Origin: Sphingomonas faeni
GTDB taxonomy: Bacteria > Pseudomonadota > Alphaproteobacteria > Sphingomonadales > Sphingomonadaceae
Direction of reading: 5' to 3'
Assembly (NCBI RefSeq): GCF_024273235.1
Contig: NZ_JANBVH010000007.1
Span: 1-64,000, forward strand
DNA length: 64,000 nt
Shown here: positions 34,914 to 43,887 of the stretch, piece by piece
How positions within the stretch are numbered: position 1 is the stretch's first letter
Layout of the letters: each line of letters opens with the position of its first letter
Translations under genes and position numbers: made by a program
The notes under the pieces: generated by a model
Told to the model about the DNA's origin: nothing
The model's database searches: none
What the model saw: the letters and a program-made list of their open reading frames with translations, nothing else

Positions 34914-35405
34914 GTGACCTACCCCAATACGCTCATCTTCGTCGATCTGGCGTCCGACGATCCCGAAGCCGCCGGCATCTTCTACGCCGAGGTGTTCGGC
35001 TGGACCAACGAAGGCCGACCGACGGGGGTCTATCACCGCCTGGTCCCCGGCGATCAGTTCAAGAACAAGGACGGCAGCCCGAGCGAGATCAGCAACCTGC
35101 ACATCGGTATCTTCAATTCCAACAACGCCCGTCCGTTCCCGACGCCGGAAGGTCCCGGCGCTGCGCCCTTGAGCCGAGGCGACCGCAAGGCGCGGATCTG
35201 GGTGATGGTCAGCGACGACGATACGCCCGAACGCATTCTCTCGGCGGCCGAGACACGTGGCGCGAAGATCCTCTGGAAGAATCATTACTGGAGCGAGTTT
35301 AACGGCTATAATTATGCCTTCGAAGATCCCTGGGGCAACGAGATCATCCTGTGGGGCAAGGCCGGCGAGAAGCCCGTCGTCCCCGACAGCTACACGCGCG
35401 AGTGA
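34914..35405 (+). CDS. VOC-family protein (glyoxalase/extradiol dioxygenase fold)
   Basis: This encodes 163 residues from GTG 34914 with GAGGAG just upstream. Two beta-alpha-beta-beta-beta modules are visible (NTLIFVDLASDDPEAAGIFY... and KARIWVMVSDDDTPERI... ending FEDPWGNEIILWGK). The final Glu in NEI is a likely metal ligand. The family covers glyoxalases, extradiol dioxygenases and isomerases. Directly after the LigB-type gene, it may process the ring-opened product. The last gene of the rightward series, followed by a clear terminator. Confidence 0.8.
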   Translation: MTYPNTLIFVDLASDDPEAAGIFYAEVFGWTNEGRPTGVYHRLVPGDQFKNKDGSPSEISNLHIGIFNSNNARPFPTPEGPGAAPLSRGDRKARIWVMVSDDDTPERILSAAETRGAKILWKNHYWSEFNGYNYAFEDPWGNEIILWGKAGEKPVVPDSYTRE

Positions 35406-35492
35406 TGCCGTAGCGGGGTGTAGCGCGGCTGGGTGCATCGCTTTCCATTTTCGCGACATCTGTGCAGCCACCCAATCGCCCTCAAACTGAAT

Positions 35493-35530
35493 CGCCCGGC
35501 CCCGCCACCTGCGGAGCCGGGCGTTTTCTT
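35493..35530 (+). terminator. Rho-independent terminator
   Basis: The stem CGCCCGGC / GCCGGGCG (35493-35500, 35516-35523) is extended inside by CCGC/GCGG around a CACCT loop, followed directly by TTTTCTT (35524-35530). It ends the rightward transcript after the VOC gene and stands three bases before the stop of the converging TauD-family gene. Confidence 0.85.
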
Positions 35531-35533
35531 GTC

Positions 35534-36661
35534 TCAGCCGTGGTCGGCAAGCAGGCGCGGCACCGGCGCGACGCCGATCCGGAAAAAGCCCTGATCGTCG
35601 ACCAGCTGGCCTTCGCGGGGCTTGTCGCGAACCTGCACCACGCCGTTCTTGCCGAACCCGTCGATCACCGGCCGGCTGCCCTGCCGGCTGAGCCACAGCC
35701 GCAGCAGATGACGGCGGCGCTGCGGCTCCGGGTAGTCGTGGAACAGCGTGCGGGCGTGCAGCGCGGCGTAATTGGACAGCCACTGGATGTCGCCGGGACG
35801 GAAATCCATTTCGATCGCCATGCCCGGTTCGTATGCGATCTCGTCGAACAGCTTGAGTACCTCGATCTGCTCGGGGCTGAGCTTGGGCACGCCGTCATAT
35901 TCCTGCGCGGTCAGGATGTAGAGTGAGCCGGCATACATGCTGAACACGCCATCGGTCAGGTCGATGATCGGCGACGTATAGGTGTCTGCTGGCGCGTTCA
36001 CGTCCTGGCGGCGCCAGTCCCAGTGATAGCGCTCGAACAGCAGGGGCGCGAGATCGGGACGGCGACGCAGGATCTCGTTGTAGATCTCCGCGCCCGAGAC
36101 CAGGCACGACGCGCCGCCTTCCTTGGCCGGGCGCAGGCACATCAACGCGACGATATCCGACGAATCCGAATGATAGACGAGGTGATCGCGAACCTTCGAC
36201 GACTTGGCGGTCGGATCATCCATCATCTTCTCGGACGTGGCGTAGATCGAATCGATCAGGTCGCCCTTCTCGTTCTGGCGGATCGGATCGCCCATATAAA
36301 GCCCGAGGATGTAGTAGATCGCCGCCGACAAAGCGTCCGAGTAGAGATGCGTCCGCAACCCGCGCACCAGCACGAAGCCGCGGCCGAAGTCGACGTCGTT
36401 ACCCCATTCCTCGACCGCTGCGAGGCACTCCACCAGCGGATAGGCGCTCTTCTGGACGAAGCGGAGATCGGGGTCGTCCTCGACGAACTGCGTCCCCAAG
36501 GCTTCGAGTTCGGCGATCTGCGCGTCGGACAGCCTGTAGATCCAGCTGTCGCCTGCCGACAGCGCGTCACCGCGCCAGGCCGCGGCGGTGGTAATCTCCG
36601 TCAGTGGTGGCCGGGTTTCGAGCGTTGCTGCAAGCGTCATCTTGGCGTTTCCCATAGTCAT
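35534..36661 (-). CDS. TauD/TfdA-family 2-oxoglutarate dioxygenase
   Basis: This encodes about 375 residues. Iron ligands are His164-x-Asp166 (VYHSDSSD) and the later His in NYAALHART, with the 2-oxoglutarate-binding Arg in RRRHLLRLW. The enzyme hydroxylates or cleaves an unactivated C-H position. The subgroup with the long N-terminal segment (LVECLAAVEEWGNDVDFGRGFVLVRG region) is common in sphingomonads without a known substrate. Start codons at 36661, 36655 and 36640 are all possible; none has a strong ribosome-binding site. Divergent from the TonB receptor at 36973. Confidence 0.85.
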   Translation of the reverse strand: MTMGNAKMTLAATLETRPPLTEITTAAAWRGDALSAGDSWIYRLSDAQIAELEALGTQFVEDDPDLRFVQKSAYPLVECLAAVEEWGNDVDFGRGFVLVRGLRTHLYSDALSAAIYYILGLYMGDPIRQNEKGDLIDSIYATSEKMMDDPTAKSSKVRDHLVYHSDSSDIVALMCLRPAKEGGASCLVSGAEIYNEILRRRPDLAPLLFERYHWDWRRQDVNAPADTYTSPIIDLTDGVFSMYAGSLYILTAQEYDGVPKLSPEQIEVLKLFDEIAYEPGMAIEMDFRPGDIQWLSNYAALHARTLFHDYPEPQRRRHLLRLWLSRQGSRPVIDGFGKNGVVQVRDKPREGQLVDDQGFFRIGVAPVPRLLADHG

Positions 36662-36972
36662 GGCGAGTGGCGATGGGCCTTTTCTACCAGTGTTCGTTCC
36701 GTGGCTCTTGTTACCCGGCACATGAATCGTTGAGCCTCGCCGAACCTTGCGGCGCGCGCGAACCATATCGCCTTGAGTTTTCTCCGTTCTTTGGCGGGAC
36801 AAGACCAGCATGCCGAATTTTGGCCCGCTCGACTGCCGCAACGTCGTCAATTCATTCTTCGCCCAACAACAAGACACGGAGCGCCATCACTGGCTCTTTG
36901 CAGCATCGGGAAGCCCCAATCGAAGGTGGCAATCGTGGAGAGGACATCACGCATTTTTGGGGGGTTGGGTAG
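36662..36972. promoter_or_regulatory. Divergent intergenic region, TauD gene / TonB receptor
   Basis: These 311 bases between oppositely oriented starts must hold promoters for both. No clear palindrome, sigma-factor consensus or small gene was recognised. A G-run (GGGGGGTTGGG) directly precedes the receptor ATG and may serve as its ribosome-binding stretch. Confidence 0.45.
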
Positions 36973-39423
36973 ATGAGGATATTGTGCACGAAGGCGGCGT
37001 TGCTCGCGGCCGGATCGGCTTTAGCGATCATGCTACCGGTCAGCGCGCGGGCGCAGGGCCCCGCCGCCGCGAACACGACCAGCGTAGCGGCGGAACCCGA
37101 GACGCAGCGCACGGTCGCCGCGGTTGCGGATACCGACGATCAATTGAGCGACATCGTCGTCACCGCGGAAAAGCGCGACGTATCGCTGCAGGACGCGTCG
37201 CTGTCCGTCACCGCCGTCAGTGCCAAGTCACTCGCGGAAGCCAACATCACCGACATCACCGGCCTCAACGGAACCGTGCCCGGCCTGGTCGTCGCGCGCA
37301 GCGGTGGCGGCGAGCGGATGATCTCGATACGCGGCATCGGTTCGGAAACCCCCGAGAACACCAACACGCAGCCGGGCGTTTCCTACCACATCGACGGCGT
37401 CTACATCTTCAACTCGATCGCGGCGAGCGCGGCGTTCATCGACGTCGCCCAGGTCGAAGTGCTGCGCGGGCCACAGGGCACAACCTTCGGCCAGGGTTCG
37501 ACCGGCGGCACGATCAACGTCGTCACCAACCAGCCCTCGACCAAGGCGCTGTCGGGCACCGCGGACGTCGGCTTCGGCAACTATAATTTCGTCAAGACCG
37601 CGGCCTCGCTCAACGTGCCGATCACCGATACACTGGCGGTACGCGGCTCGGTGCAGCATCTGGAGCATGACGGCTATTCCTATGCGACCGGCGTCCCCGG
37701 CATCTCGCGCTATCAACTCGACGATCAGGACGAGACCGGGTGGAAGGTTGGCGCTCTATGGTCGCCGACCAGCAATTTCTCGATCGCGCTCAATACGATC
37801 CAGTACCGCAGCAGCACCAACGGTCCGGCGCAGAAGAACATTCTCGATCCGGTCGCCGATCCCCGCATCCTGAGCCAGGATTATCCCGGCCGCTCGATCG
37901 TCGACACTGAACTCTATTACGGCGTCGCGAAATATGATTTCGGCTTTGCGACCATCAAGTCGATCACCAGCTATCAAAAGCTCCACAGCCTGCAGGCCTG
38001 GGATTCGGACGGCCTGACCTCGTCCTTGTTCAACGCCGCCACGTTCAACCCGATCCTGGGCTCCGGCACGAACTACGATCACGTACCCGGCTGGCAGACC
38101 GATACCAAAAGCTGGACCCAGGAGGTCAATCTCGCCTCCAACGGCGATGGGCCGTTCAACTGGATCGCCGGCGGCGTCTATCTCCACTCCAAGAATTCGC
38201 AGTACATCGTCGAATATCGGAGCGGCGCGGACAATGATTTCCTTCGGCCGGCGGTCTCGCCGACCACCCTCTTCAACGATCCGGCGGTGAGCCAGATCAC
38301 CTATGCCGAGCTGTCGGAGATCACGCGCAAGGCCTGGGCGGGCTATTTCGAGACGTCCTACGCGCTCACCGACCAACTCAAACTCACCGGCGGCGCGCGC
38401 TACAATCACGACACGTTCAGCGGTTTGAGCGACAGCATCTCCGGTGGTGTCAGCAACCAGACCTCCGGCGCCTATCTCCAACCCACGCCGACCGAAGGCA
38501 CCACGACCGACGAGTGGACCGGCAAGGCGGCGATCCAGTACGACGTGCTGCCCGCCAGCATGGTCTACGCCAGCTATACGCGCGGCTTCAAACCCGGCGG
38601 GATCAACAGCGCCGCAGCCGGCGGCAACAGCTCGTTCCTGGCGCTTGGTTTCCCGACCGGCGTGAAGCCGACCTACCGGCCCGAAACGGTGGACTCCTTC
38701 GAGATCGGCACCAAGAACCGCTTCTTCAATAACCGGGCGCAGCTCAACATCTCGGCCTTCCTCTACAACTACAAGAACATGCAGTTCCTCGAGGAGGACG
38801 CCGTCCTGTTCGGCGAAGGGATCAGCAACGCCCCCAGCGCGAAGATCTACGGCGTGGAATATGAGGGCAGCTGGCTGCTCGACTCGCATTGGCAGGTCGA
38901 GGGGTCGCTGTCGCTGCTGCACGGCGAGTTCAACAAGGATTATCTCGCGCTCGATCCCGTCAACGCCGCGACGGCCCAGAACGCCGCCGGTTTTCCGGGC
39001 ACGGGGCTGTTCTTCGGCAATTTCTACTCCGCCTCGCTCGCTCGCGAAGCGGCACGCGTCAACATAAACGGCAACAGCGTGCCCAAGCTGCCAAAGGTGC
39101 AGGGTGCGGGTTCGTTACGCTACATCAACCGAGTCGGCCCCGGCGAACTGACCGCCAAGGCGCAGCTCGTCTATCGCGGCGAATACGACTACCGGCTGTT
39201 CAACAACGGCGCGACCGACAAGACACCGGACTATGCCCAGGTGAACCTGTTCTTCAGCTACGTGCCCGAAGACACCAACTTCACCGTGTCGGTGACGGCG
39301 ACCAACCTGTTCGACACCGCCGGCGTCAATTCGCGCTTCTCCGATCCGTATGGCAGCGCCCAGACCTTCGACACGTACATTCCGCCACGGCAGGTGTTCG
39401 GCTCGATCGCCTACCGGTTCTGA
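36973..39423 (+). CDS. TonB-dependent outer-membrane receptor
   Basis: This encodes 816 residues. Signal peptide (MRILCTKAALLAAGSALAIMLPVSARA), TonB box-like SDIVVTAEKRD, plug (SLSVTAVSAKSLAEANITDI, ISIRGIGSETPENTN, VEVLRGPQGTTFGQGSTGGTINVVT) and a barrel ending VFGSIAYRF. The plug belongs to the CirA/iron-siderophore-like group that sphingomonads use for many aromatic and other carbon sources. No STN domain and no FecI/FecR partner, so control is probably by the cluster's AraC proteins. The MFS gene follows, giving an outer- plus inner-membrane uptake pair. Confidence 0.92.
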   Translation: MRILCTKAALLAAGSALAIMLPVSARAQGPAAANTTSVAAEPETQRTVAAVADTDDQLSDIVVTAEKRDVSLQDASLSVTAVSAKSLAEANITDITGLNGTVPGLVVARSGGGERMISIRGIGSETPENTNTQPGVSYHIDGVYIFNSIAASAAFIDVAQVEVLRGPQGTTFGQGSTGGTINVVTNQPSTKALSGTADVGFGNYNFVKTAASLNVPITDTLAVRGSVQHLEHDGYSYATGVPGISRYQLDDQDETGWKVGALWSPTSNFSIALNTIQYRSSTNGPAQKNILDPVADPRILSQDYPGRSIVDTELYYGVAKYDFGFATIKSITSYQKLHSLQAWDSDGLTSSLFNAATFNPILGSGTNYDHVPGWQTDTKSWTQEVNLASNGDGPFNWIAGGVYLHSKNSQYIVEYRSGADNDFLRPAVSPTTLFNDPAVSQITYAELSEITRKAWAGYFETSYALTDQLKLTGGARYNHDTFSGLSDSISGGVSNQTSGAYLQPTPTEGTTTDEWTGKAAIQYDVLPASMVYASYTRGFKPGGINSAAAGGNSSFLALGFPTGVKPTYRPETVDSFEIGTKNRFFNNRAQLNISAFLYNYKNMQFLEEDAVLFGEGISNAPSAKIYGVEYEGSWLLDSHWQVEGSLSLLHGEFNKDYLALDPVNAATAQNAAGFPGTGLFFGNFYSASLAREAARVNINGNSVPKLPKVQGAGSLRYINRVGPGELTAKAQLVYRGEYDYRLFNNGATDKTPDYAQVNLFFSYVPEDTNFTVSVTATNLFDTAGVNSRFSDPYGSAQTFDTYIPPRQVFGSIAYRF

Positions 39424-39643
39424 CAAGGGGTCTTGCCGGTCGCGCCTAAGGCAAAAATCGTCGAGCACAGGTTGCCGCCGACGCACGGTTTCCGTCGCGG
39501 CGGCCTGTCCGGCTCACCCTCATGCGTGCCGAACGAGGACAGTGGGCCGCATCGGGATCAACTCTTCAGGCGCTGACGGTCAAGCCCCGGCGGGATCCCC
39601 GAGCTACCTTGCAGCCATTATCATCCCGCAGAAAGTATCCGCC

Positions 39644-40909
39644 ATGCCGCGTAATCTGCTCATCATGATCTCGGCCTCGCTGGGTTTCTTCTTCGTGACC
39701 GCCACGACCTTCACCTCGCTCGGCTATGTCCTGTACACCATGGTCGCCGAGCTTGGCTGGTCGCAGGCCGCGGCAGGCGCGAGCTTCTCGTTGCTCGGTC
39801 TGGCCTGCGGACTCTCCAGCCCGCTATCCCCGATGCTGATGAAATCGGTCGGGACGCGACTGACGATGGCGGCCGGCGGACTGGTGCTCGCGGCCGGCTT
39901 CGCGCTTGCTGCGATGGTCCACCAGATCGGGATGTTCTTCGTCGCCACGTCGCTGATGGGAATCGGCTTCTCGCTGATCGCGCCGTCGCCGGCCGTGTTC
40001 CTGATCGCGACATGGTTCCCGCGCACCTCGGCCCGGATGATCGGCTTCTACTTCATGGCGGGCGCGCTCGGCGGTGTCGCCGGGCCGCTGATCGTCAATC
40101 AGGTGGTGGGATGGAGCGGCAGCTGGCGAGTCCACTGGATGGTGATGGGAATCGCAGCGCTCGTCCTGTCCGTCATCTTCCTCCTGACGATCCGCGACGC
40201 CGTGACGGTTGAATCGATCGATCAGGTCAAGCATGCCGGCGCCAGCGAACCCGTGGCGGTACCCGCCACGTCGGCATGGACCGTCGGCGCCGCGATGCGC
40301 ACGCCGACGTTCATGGTGATCGCGTTCGCGATGATCGTGGTGCAGACCGTCGTCACGACAATGCACTCGGTCCTGGTCACCCATGTCGCGTCGTTCGGTC
40401 ACGGCGGCGGCGCCGGCGCGCTGGCGATGAGCCTGCTCGCCTTTACCGGCACGATCGCCAAGGGCTCCACAGGCGCCCTCAGCGAGCGGGTCTCGCCGAA
40501 GCTGCTGCTGGTCATTGGGCTCGGGCTGCAGTCGGTCGCGATGGTGCTCCTCGCGCTCGCGCCCTCGCCGGTGGCGGCGGGAATCGCGGCGATGCTGTTC
40601 GGCGTCGGATGGGGGTTCAGCTGGCTGACCGCGCACATCCTGCTGCTGCGGTATTTCGGTGCATTTCTCGCGGCCGAGCTCGTTGCGATGGCGACGATGT
40701 GCACAACGTTCGCGGTCCTCGGCCCTCTCACCGCTGGCTGGATGGCCGATCGCACCGGCAGTTTCACGACGTTCTTCGCGATCCTTGCCGTCCTGCTCGC
40801 CTTCACCACGATCGTCACCGCCACGCTGCTGCGTGCGCCGCTACCCGATCGCGATGCCGTGCCCGATCATGACGGCCTGCCCGACGGAGCGCCGGTGCCT
40901 GCCGAATGA
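39644..40909 (+). CDS. MFS transporter
   Basis: This encodes 421 residues with about 12 membrane helices (MISASLGFFFVTATTFTSLGYVLY; LGLACGLSSPLSPMLMKSVGTRLTM; ATWFPRTSARMIGFYFMAGALGGVAGP). It is of the monocarboxylate/oxalate-formate-like MFS branch, suggesting transport of an organic acid. The C-terminal tail is Asp/Pro-rich. ATG 39644 fits the first helix. Between the receptor and a TauD dioxygenase on the same strand, it probably imports the pathway substrate. Confidence 0.87.
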   Translation: MPRNLLIMISASLGFFFVTATTFTSLGYVLYTMVAELGWSQAAAGASFSLLGLACGLSSPLSPMLMKSVGTRLTMAAGGLVLAAGFALAAMVHQIGMFFVATSLMGIGFSLIAPSPAVFLIATWFPRTSARMIGFYFMAGALGGVAGPLIVNQVVGWSGSWRVHWMVMGIAALVLSVIFLLTIRDAVTVESIDQVKHAGASEPVAVPATSAWTVGAAMRTPTFMVIAFAMIVVQTVVTTMHSVLVTHVASFGHGGGAGALAMSLLAFTGTIAKGSTGALSERVSPKLLLVIGLGLQSVAMVLLALAPSPVAAGIAAMLFGVGWGFSWLTAHILLLRYFGAFLAAELVAMATMCTTFAVLGPLTAGWMADRTGSFTTFFAILAVLLAFTTIVTATLLRAPLPDRDAVPDHDGLPDGAPVPAE

Positions 40910-40975
40910 TCGCGATACTCCCGGCAAAGACCCCCGGCACGGATTGCGGCCCAGGCCGCCCAGAGGAAGACCATC

Positions 40976-41788
40976 ATGGGCTATGAAATTCTCGACGTCC
41001 GCCCGCTGACCAAGCGCATCGGCGCGGAAGTGTTCGGGGTCGACCTGAATGCGCCGCTCGGCAACCAGGCGGTCAGCGAGCTGCACGATGCGCTGATGCA
41101 GCATCAGGTGATATTCTTCCGCGATCAGTCGCTCACTTACGAGGGGCATAAACGGCTCGGCCGCTATTTCGGCGATCTCGCCGGGCACAGCGCGGTCGCG
41201 GGGATCGCCGAGCATCCCGAGATCGTCGCGATCCATGCGGACGAGACCAGCACGTTCGTCGCCGGCGAGGACTGGCATTCGGACCTGAGCGAAAATGCCG
41301 AGCCGCCGATGGGCAGTATCCTCTACATGCACGAACTGCCGGACACCGGCGGCGACACGCTGTTCTCGAGCATGTATGCCGCCTATGACGCGCTGTCCCC
41401 GGCGATGAAGGCGCTGCTCGATCCGCTGACCGCGGTCCACGACAGCAACCACATCTACCGTGAACTCTTCCCGGACGTGGACAAGAAATACCCCCGCAAC
41501 ACCCATCCCGTGGTCCGCACGCATCCGGTGACGAAGCGCAAATGCCTGTTCGTCAGCCAGTCGAAGACGGTCCGCATTAACGAACTGTCGAAGAAGGAGA
41601 GCGACGCGGTGCTCGGCTTCCTTTTCGATCACGTGAAGGATCCCAATTTCCAGTGCCGCTTCCGGTGGCAGAAGAAGTCGGTGGCGTTCTGGGACAATCG
41701 CTGCACGCAGCATTTCGCGGTCTGGGACTATTTCCCCGACGTCCGCTCCGGCTTCCGCGTCACGATCACAGGCGACCGGCCGTTCTGA
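40976..41788 (+). CDS. TauD-family 2-oxoglutarate dioxygenase
   Basis: This encodes 270 residues, the size of taurine dioxygenase. The facial triad is His101-x-Asp103 (DWHSDLSE) and His246 (CTQHFAVWDY); the 2-oxoglutarate-binding Arg lies in SGFRVTITGDRPF. Taurine dioxygenase converts taurine to sulfite and aminoacetaldehyde, but relatives act on 2,4-D, alkyl sulfates and other acids, so the substrate is open. It lies 66 bases after the MFS gene and ends the rightward receptor-MFS-dioxygenase series. AGAGGAAGACC gives a plausible ribosome-binding site. Confidence 0.9.
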   Translation: MGYEILDVRPLTKRIGAEVFGVDLNAPLGNQAVSELHDALMQHQVIFFRDQSLTYEGHKRLGRYFGDLAGHSAVAGIAEHPEIVAIHADETSTFVAGEDWHSDLSENAEPPMGSILYMHELPDTGGDTLFSSMYAAYDALSPAMKALLDPLTAVHDSNHIYRELFPDVDKKYPRNTHPVVRTHPVTKRKCLFVSQSKTVRINELSKKESDAVLGFLFDHVKDPNFQCRFRWQKKSVAFWDNRCTQHFAVWDYFPDVRSGFRVTITGDRPF

Positions 41789-41809
41789 GGGTCACGTCCT
41801 GAAACTGGC

Positions 41810-41835
41810 GGCGCCGTGCGAAATCGCGCGGCGCC
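41810..41835. terminator. Bidirectional hairpin between converging genes
   Basis: Arms GGCGCCGTGCG (41810-41820) and CGCGCGGCGCC (41825-41835) pair over 11 positions with one G-U, around AAAT. It sits in the 66-base gap between the TauD stop and the M20-type gene stop, well placed to separate the two transcripts, although no T-run follows. Confidence 0.6.
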
Positions 41836-41854
41836 ATTCCATCACCACGCCGTG

Positions 41855-43228
41855 TCAGAAGGGTGATGCCCCTTCGCCGTAGACCGATGTCGGCCCGACC
41901 GATGCGCGATCGTCCGGCCCGCGTCCGCAAACCGCCAGCATCGTCAGGGCATAGACCAACGCACTCGACGTCATGTCCGCAGGCGTCGGACGCCAGCGGG
42001 GCATACCGGTCGTCAACGCCGGTACGCGGTGCATGTTGAAGACATTATGGTCGCGCCACATGCTTGAATACACCGGATCGGCCCGTTCGAGCGCCGCGCC
42101 GCGCGCCAGTCGCGTCGCCGCGTCGACCGCGCCCGCGAGCGGCGCGATCGCCTCCGCGTCCGCCTCGAACCCGTGACGCACCACCACCGGCTCGACATCG
42201 AAGCCGTCCAGCGCCACGCCACGCATCGCCGCAACAAGGCCGTGCATCGCATCCGCCGCCTTTTGTCGCGGGTTCAGCGTCACGTCGAGGTACAGCGCGC
42301 ACACCTCGGTTCCCGCCCCGAAATCATACGGTGCACCACCGCGCACTGACGCCAGCTGCACCTTGGGCACGGCCCGGCCGCCCGGCGTTTCCAGCACCGA
42401 CGCGCGCTCCCAGTCCTGACTCCAGCGGTGGATCGCGTCGATCGCCGGGCCCAGCCTATAGATTGGATTGGGGTGCGCCGCAGGATCGGCCGGTGCGTCG
42501 AGGATCGGGGTGAATACGCCGCTGCCGAACAGCCGGATTCGGAACAGCGCATAGCCGCAGCCGACCCAGGTCGCGCCGAAATCGCACCCTTCCGCCGCGA
42601 TCGCGTAATCCGGCGCGACCCCGCCGTGATGGAACAGGTAATGCGCGCCGATGTCCTTGCCGAGAAAGCCGATGCCGGCGAATTCCTCGATCGGTTCCGG
42701 TCCGATCTCGCCCGGACAGGCGGTCAACCACGTCTTGCCGGCCAGCGCGATCCCCGCGGTCCGCAACGCCTTGGCGGCGATCAGGAAGCACGTCATCGGC
42801 CCGCGATCGTTCGATATCGGATAGCCGCGCAACTTTCCGTCATCGAGCCAGCATCGCGTCCATTCGGGATCGGCTAGCGTCGATGCCTTATAGCGGAAGC
42901 GGTCCTGCGCCTCGATCCCGCTGGGACTTTCGGTATCCAGATGTGCGGTGAACAACAGGTTCGCGCCCATACCCGTGCCACCATATTCGCCGATCACATT
43001 GGGGCGCTCGGGCGTCGCGCCCACCTTGCGCGGATTGAACCCCTCGCGCGCCATCCAGTCATGGACATATTCGGCCGCTGCCGCCTCGCTGCGCGATGGC
43101 GCGGGGATGTTGCCCAGTGTCAGCGCCAGTTCGACCAACTCGTCGGTGTCGATCGCCGCCGCGATCACGTCGCGCTCGGCGTCGGTAACCTGATAGGGCG
43201 CGCGTGCCGGATCGGCGAACGACGTCAC
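41855..43228 (-). CDS. M20-type zinc amidohydrolase/peptidase
   Basis: This encodes 457 residues from GTG 43228, overlapping the stop of the preceding gene (GTGA). It matches the M20 fold of acetylornithine and succinyl-diaminopimelate desuccinylases: zinc ligand His with following Asp in LLFTAHLDTES, ISNDRGPM with a bridging Asp, ACPGEIGPEPIEEF with catalytic Glu, and MHRVPALTTG late. These enzymes hydrolyse N-acyl or carbamoyl amides. Last gene of the LLM monooxygenase-isochorismatase operon, where it could remove an acyl or carbamoyl group left after ring opening. The substrate is unknown. Confidence 0.8.
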   Translation of the reverse strand: MTSFADPARAPYQVTDAERDVIAAAIDTDELVELALTLGNIPAPSRSEAAAAEYVHDWMAREGFNPRKVGATPERPNVIGEYGGTGMGANLLFTAHLDTESPSGIEAQDRFRYKASTLADPEWTRCWLDDGKLRGYPISNDRGPMTCFLIAAKALRTAGIALAGKTWLTACPGEIGPEPIEEFAGIGFLGKDIGAHYLFHHGGVAPDYAIAAEGCDFGATWVGCGYALFRIRLFGSGVFTPILDAPADPAAHPNPIYRLGPAIDAIHRWSQDWERASVLETPGGRAVPKVQLASVRGGAPYDFGAGTEVCALYLDVTLNPRQKAADAMHGLVAAMRGVALDGFDVEPVVVRHGFEADAEAIAPLAGAVDAATRLARGAALERADPVYSSMWRDHNVFNMHRVPALTTGMPRWRPTPADMTSSALVYALTMLAVCGRGPDDRASVGPTSVYGEGASPF

Positions 43229-43887
43229 GCGGCGGCCCCCCACGTCGCCAGGACGGCGGACGTCGTCGTCAACAGCGCGCAATTCTTCTGCAGCACGTTC
43301 AGCGATCCCGAATGCAGATCCGGCTCGTATGCCGCGCACGCGTCGGACACGACGAACACGTCATAATCGTGGTGAAACGCCGAGCGTGCGGTCTGGTCGA
43401 CGCAGCAATCGGTGCTCAGCCCAGTCACGATCAGCGTATCGATGCCGCGCGCGCGCAATTGCGCATCCAGGTCGGTCCCGTGAAAGCTGTCGTAGAGCAA
43501 CTTCTCGATCTCGATGTCGCCGACCTGTGGCGTTATCCGGTAATAGTCGGCCCCGCCGTCGGAGATGCGACAGATCGCCTCGCCACCAGGCATTCCCCGG
43601 CGCGCCATCAACCGCTTTAGCGCGCCCGGATCGCTCTCTTCACGGGTCACCACGCGCATGAACGCGATGGTGGCACCGGCCGCGCGCGCGGCAGCGATCA
43701 ACGCCTCGATCCTGTCGATCGCCAGTTCGGCCGGGGCCAGATCGACTCCGACGCGCCCGAGCAGTCCGAGCGGCGCGGCGAAATCGACCTGGATATCGAT
43801 CACCACCAGCGCGGTCCGCGCCGGATCGGGCATCATCGCTGCGAGTTCGGGCGCCACGACGTGCGGCAAATCCGCGACCTCAACCAT
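43225..43887 (-). CDS. Isochorismatase-like cysteine amidohydrolase (RutB-like)
   Basis: This encodes 220 residues. The catalytic triad is visible: Asp31 (VVIDIQVDF), Lys129 (EIEKLLYDSF) and Cys162 (STDCCVDQTARSA). The family hydrolyses amides and ureides (RutB acts on (peroxy)ureidoacrylate; maleamate and N-carbamoylsarcosine amidases are relatives). It overlaps the end of the RutA-like gene by 8 bases and the start of the M20-type gene by 4, so all three are tightly coupled. The order monooxygenase then amidohydrolase mirrors rutA-rutB of uracil breakdown. Other rut genes are absent, so a different ring is likely. Confidence 0.87.
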   Translation of the reverse strand: MVEVADLPHVVAPELAAMMPDPARTALVVIDIQVDFAAPLGLLGRVGVDLAPAELAIDRIEALIAAARAAGATIAFMRVVTREESDPGALKRLMARRGMPGGEAICRISDGGADYYRITPQVGDIEIEKLLYDSFHGTDLDAQLRARGIDTLIVTGLSTDCCVDQTARSAFHHDYDVFVVSDACAAYEPDLHSGSLNVLQKNCALLTTTSAVLATWGAAA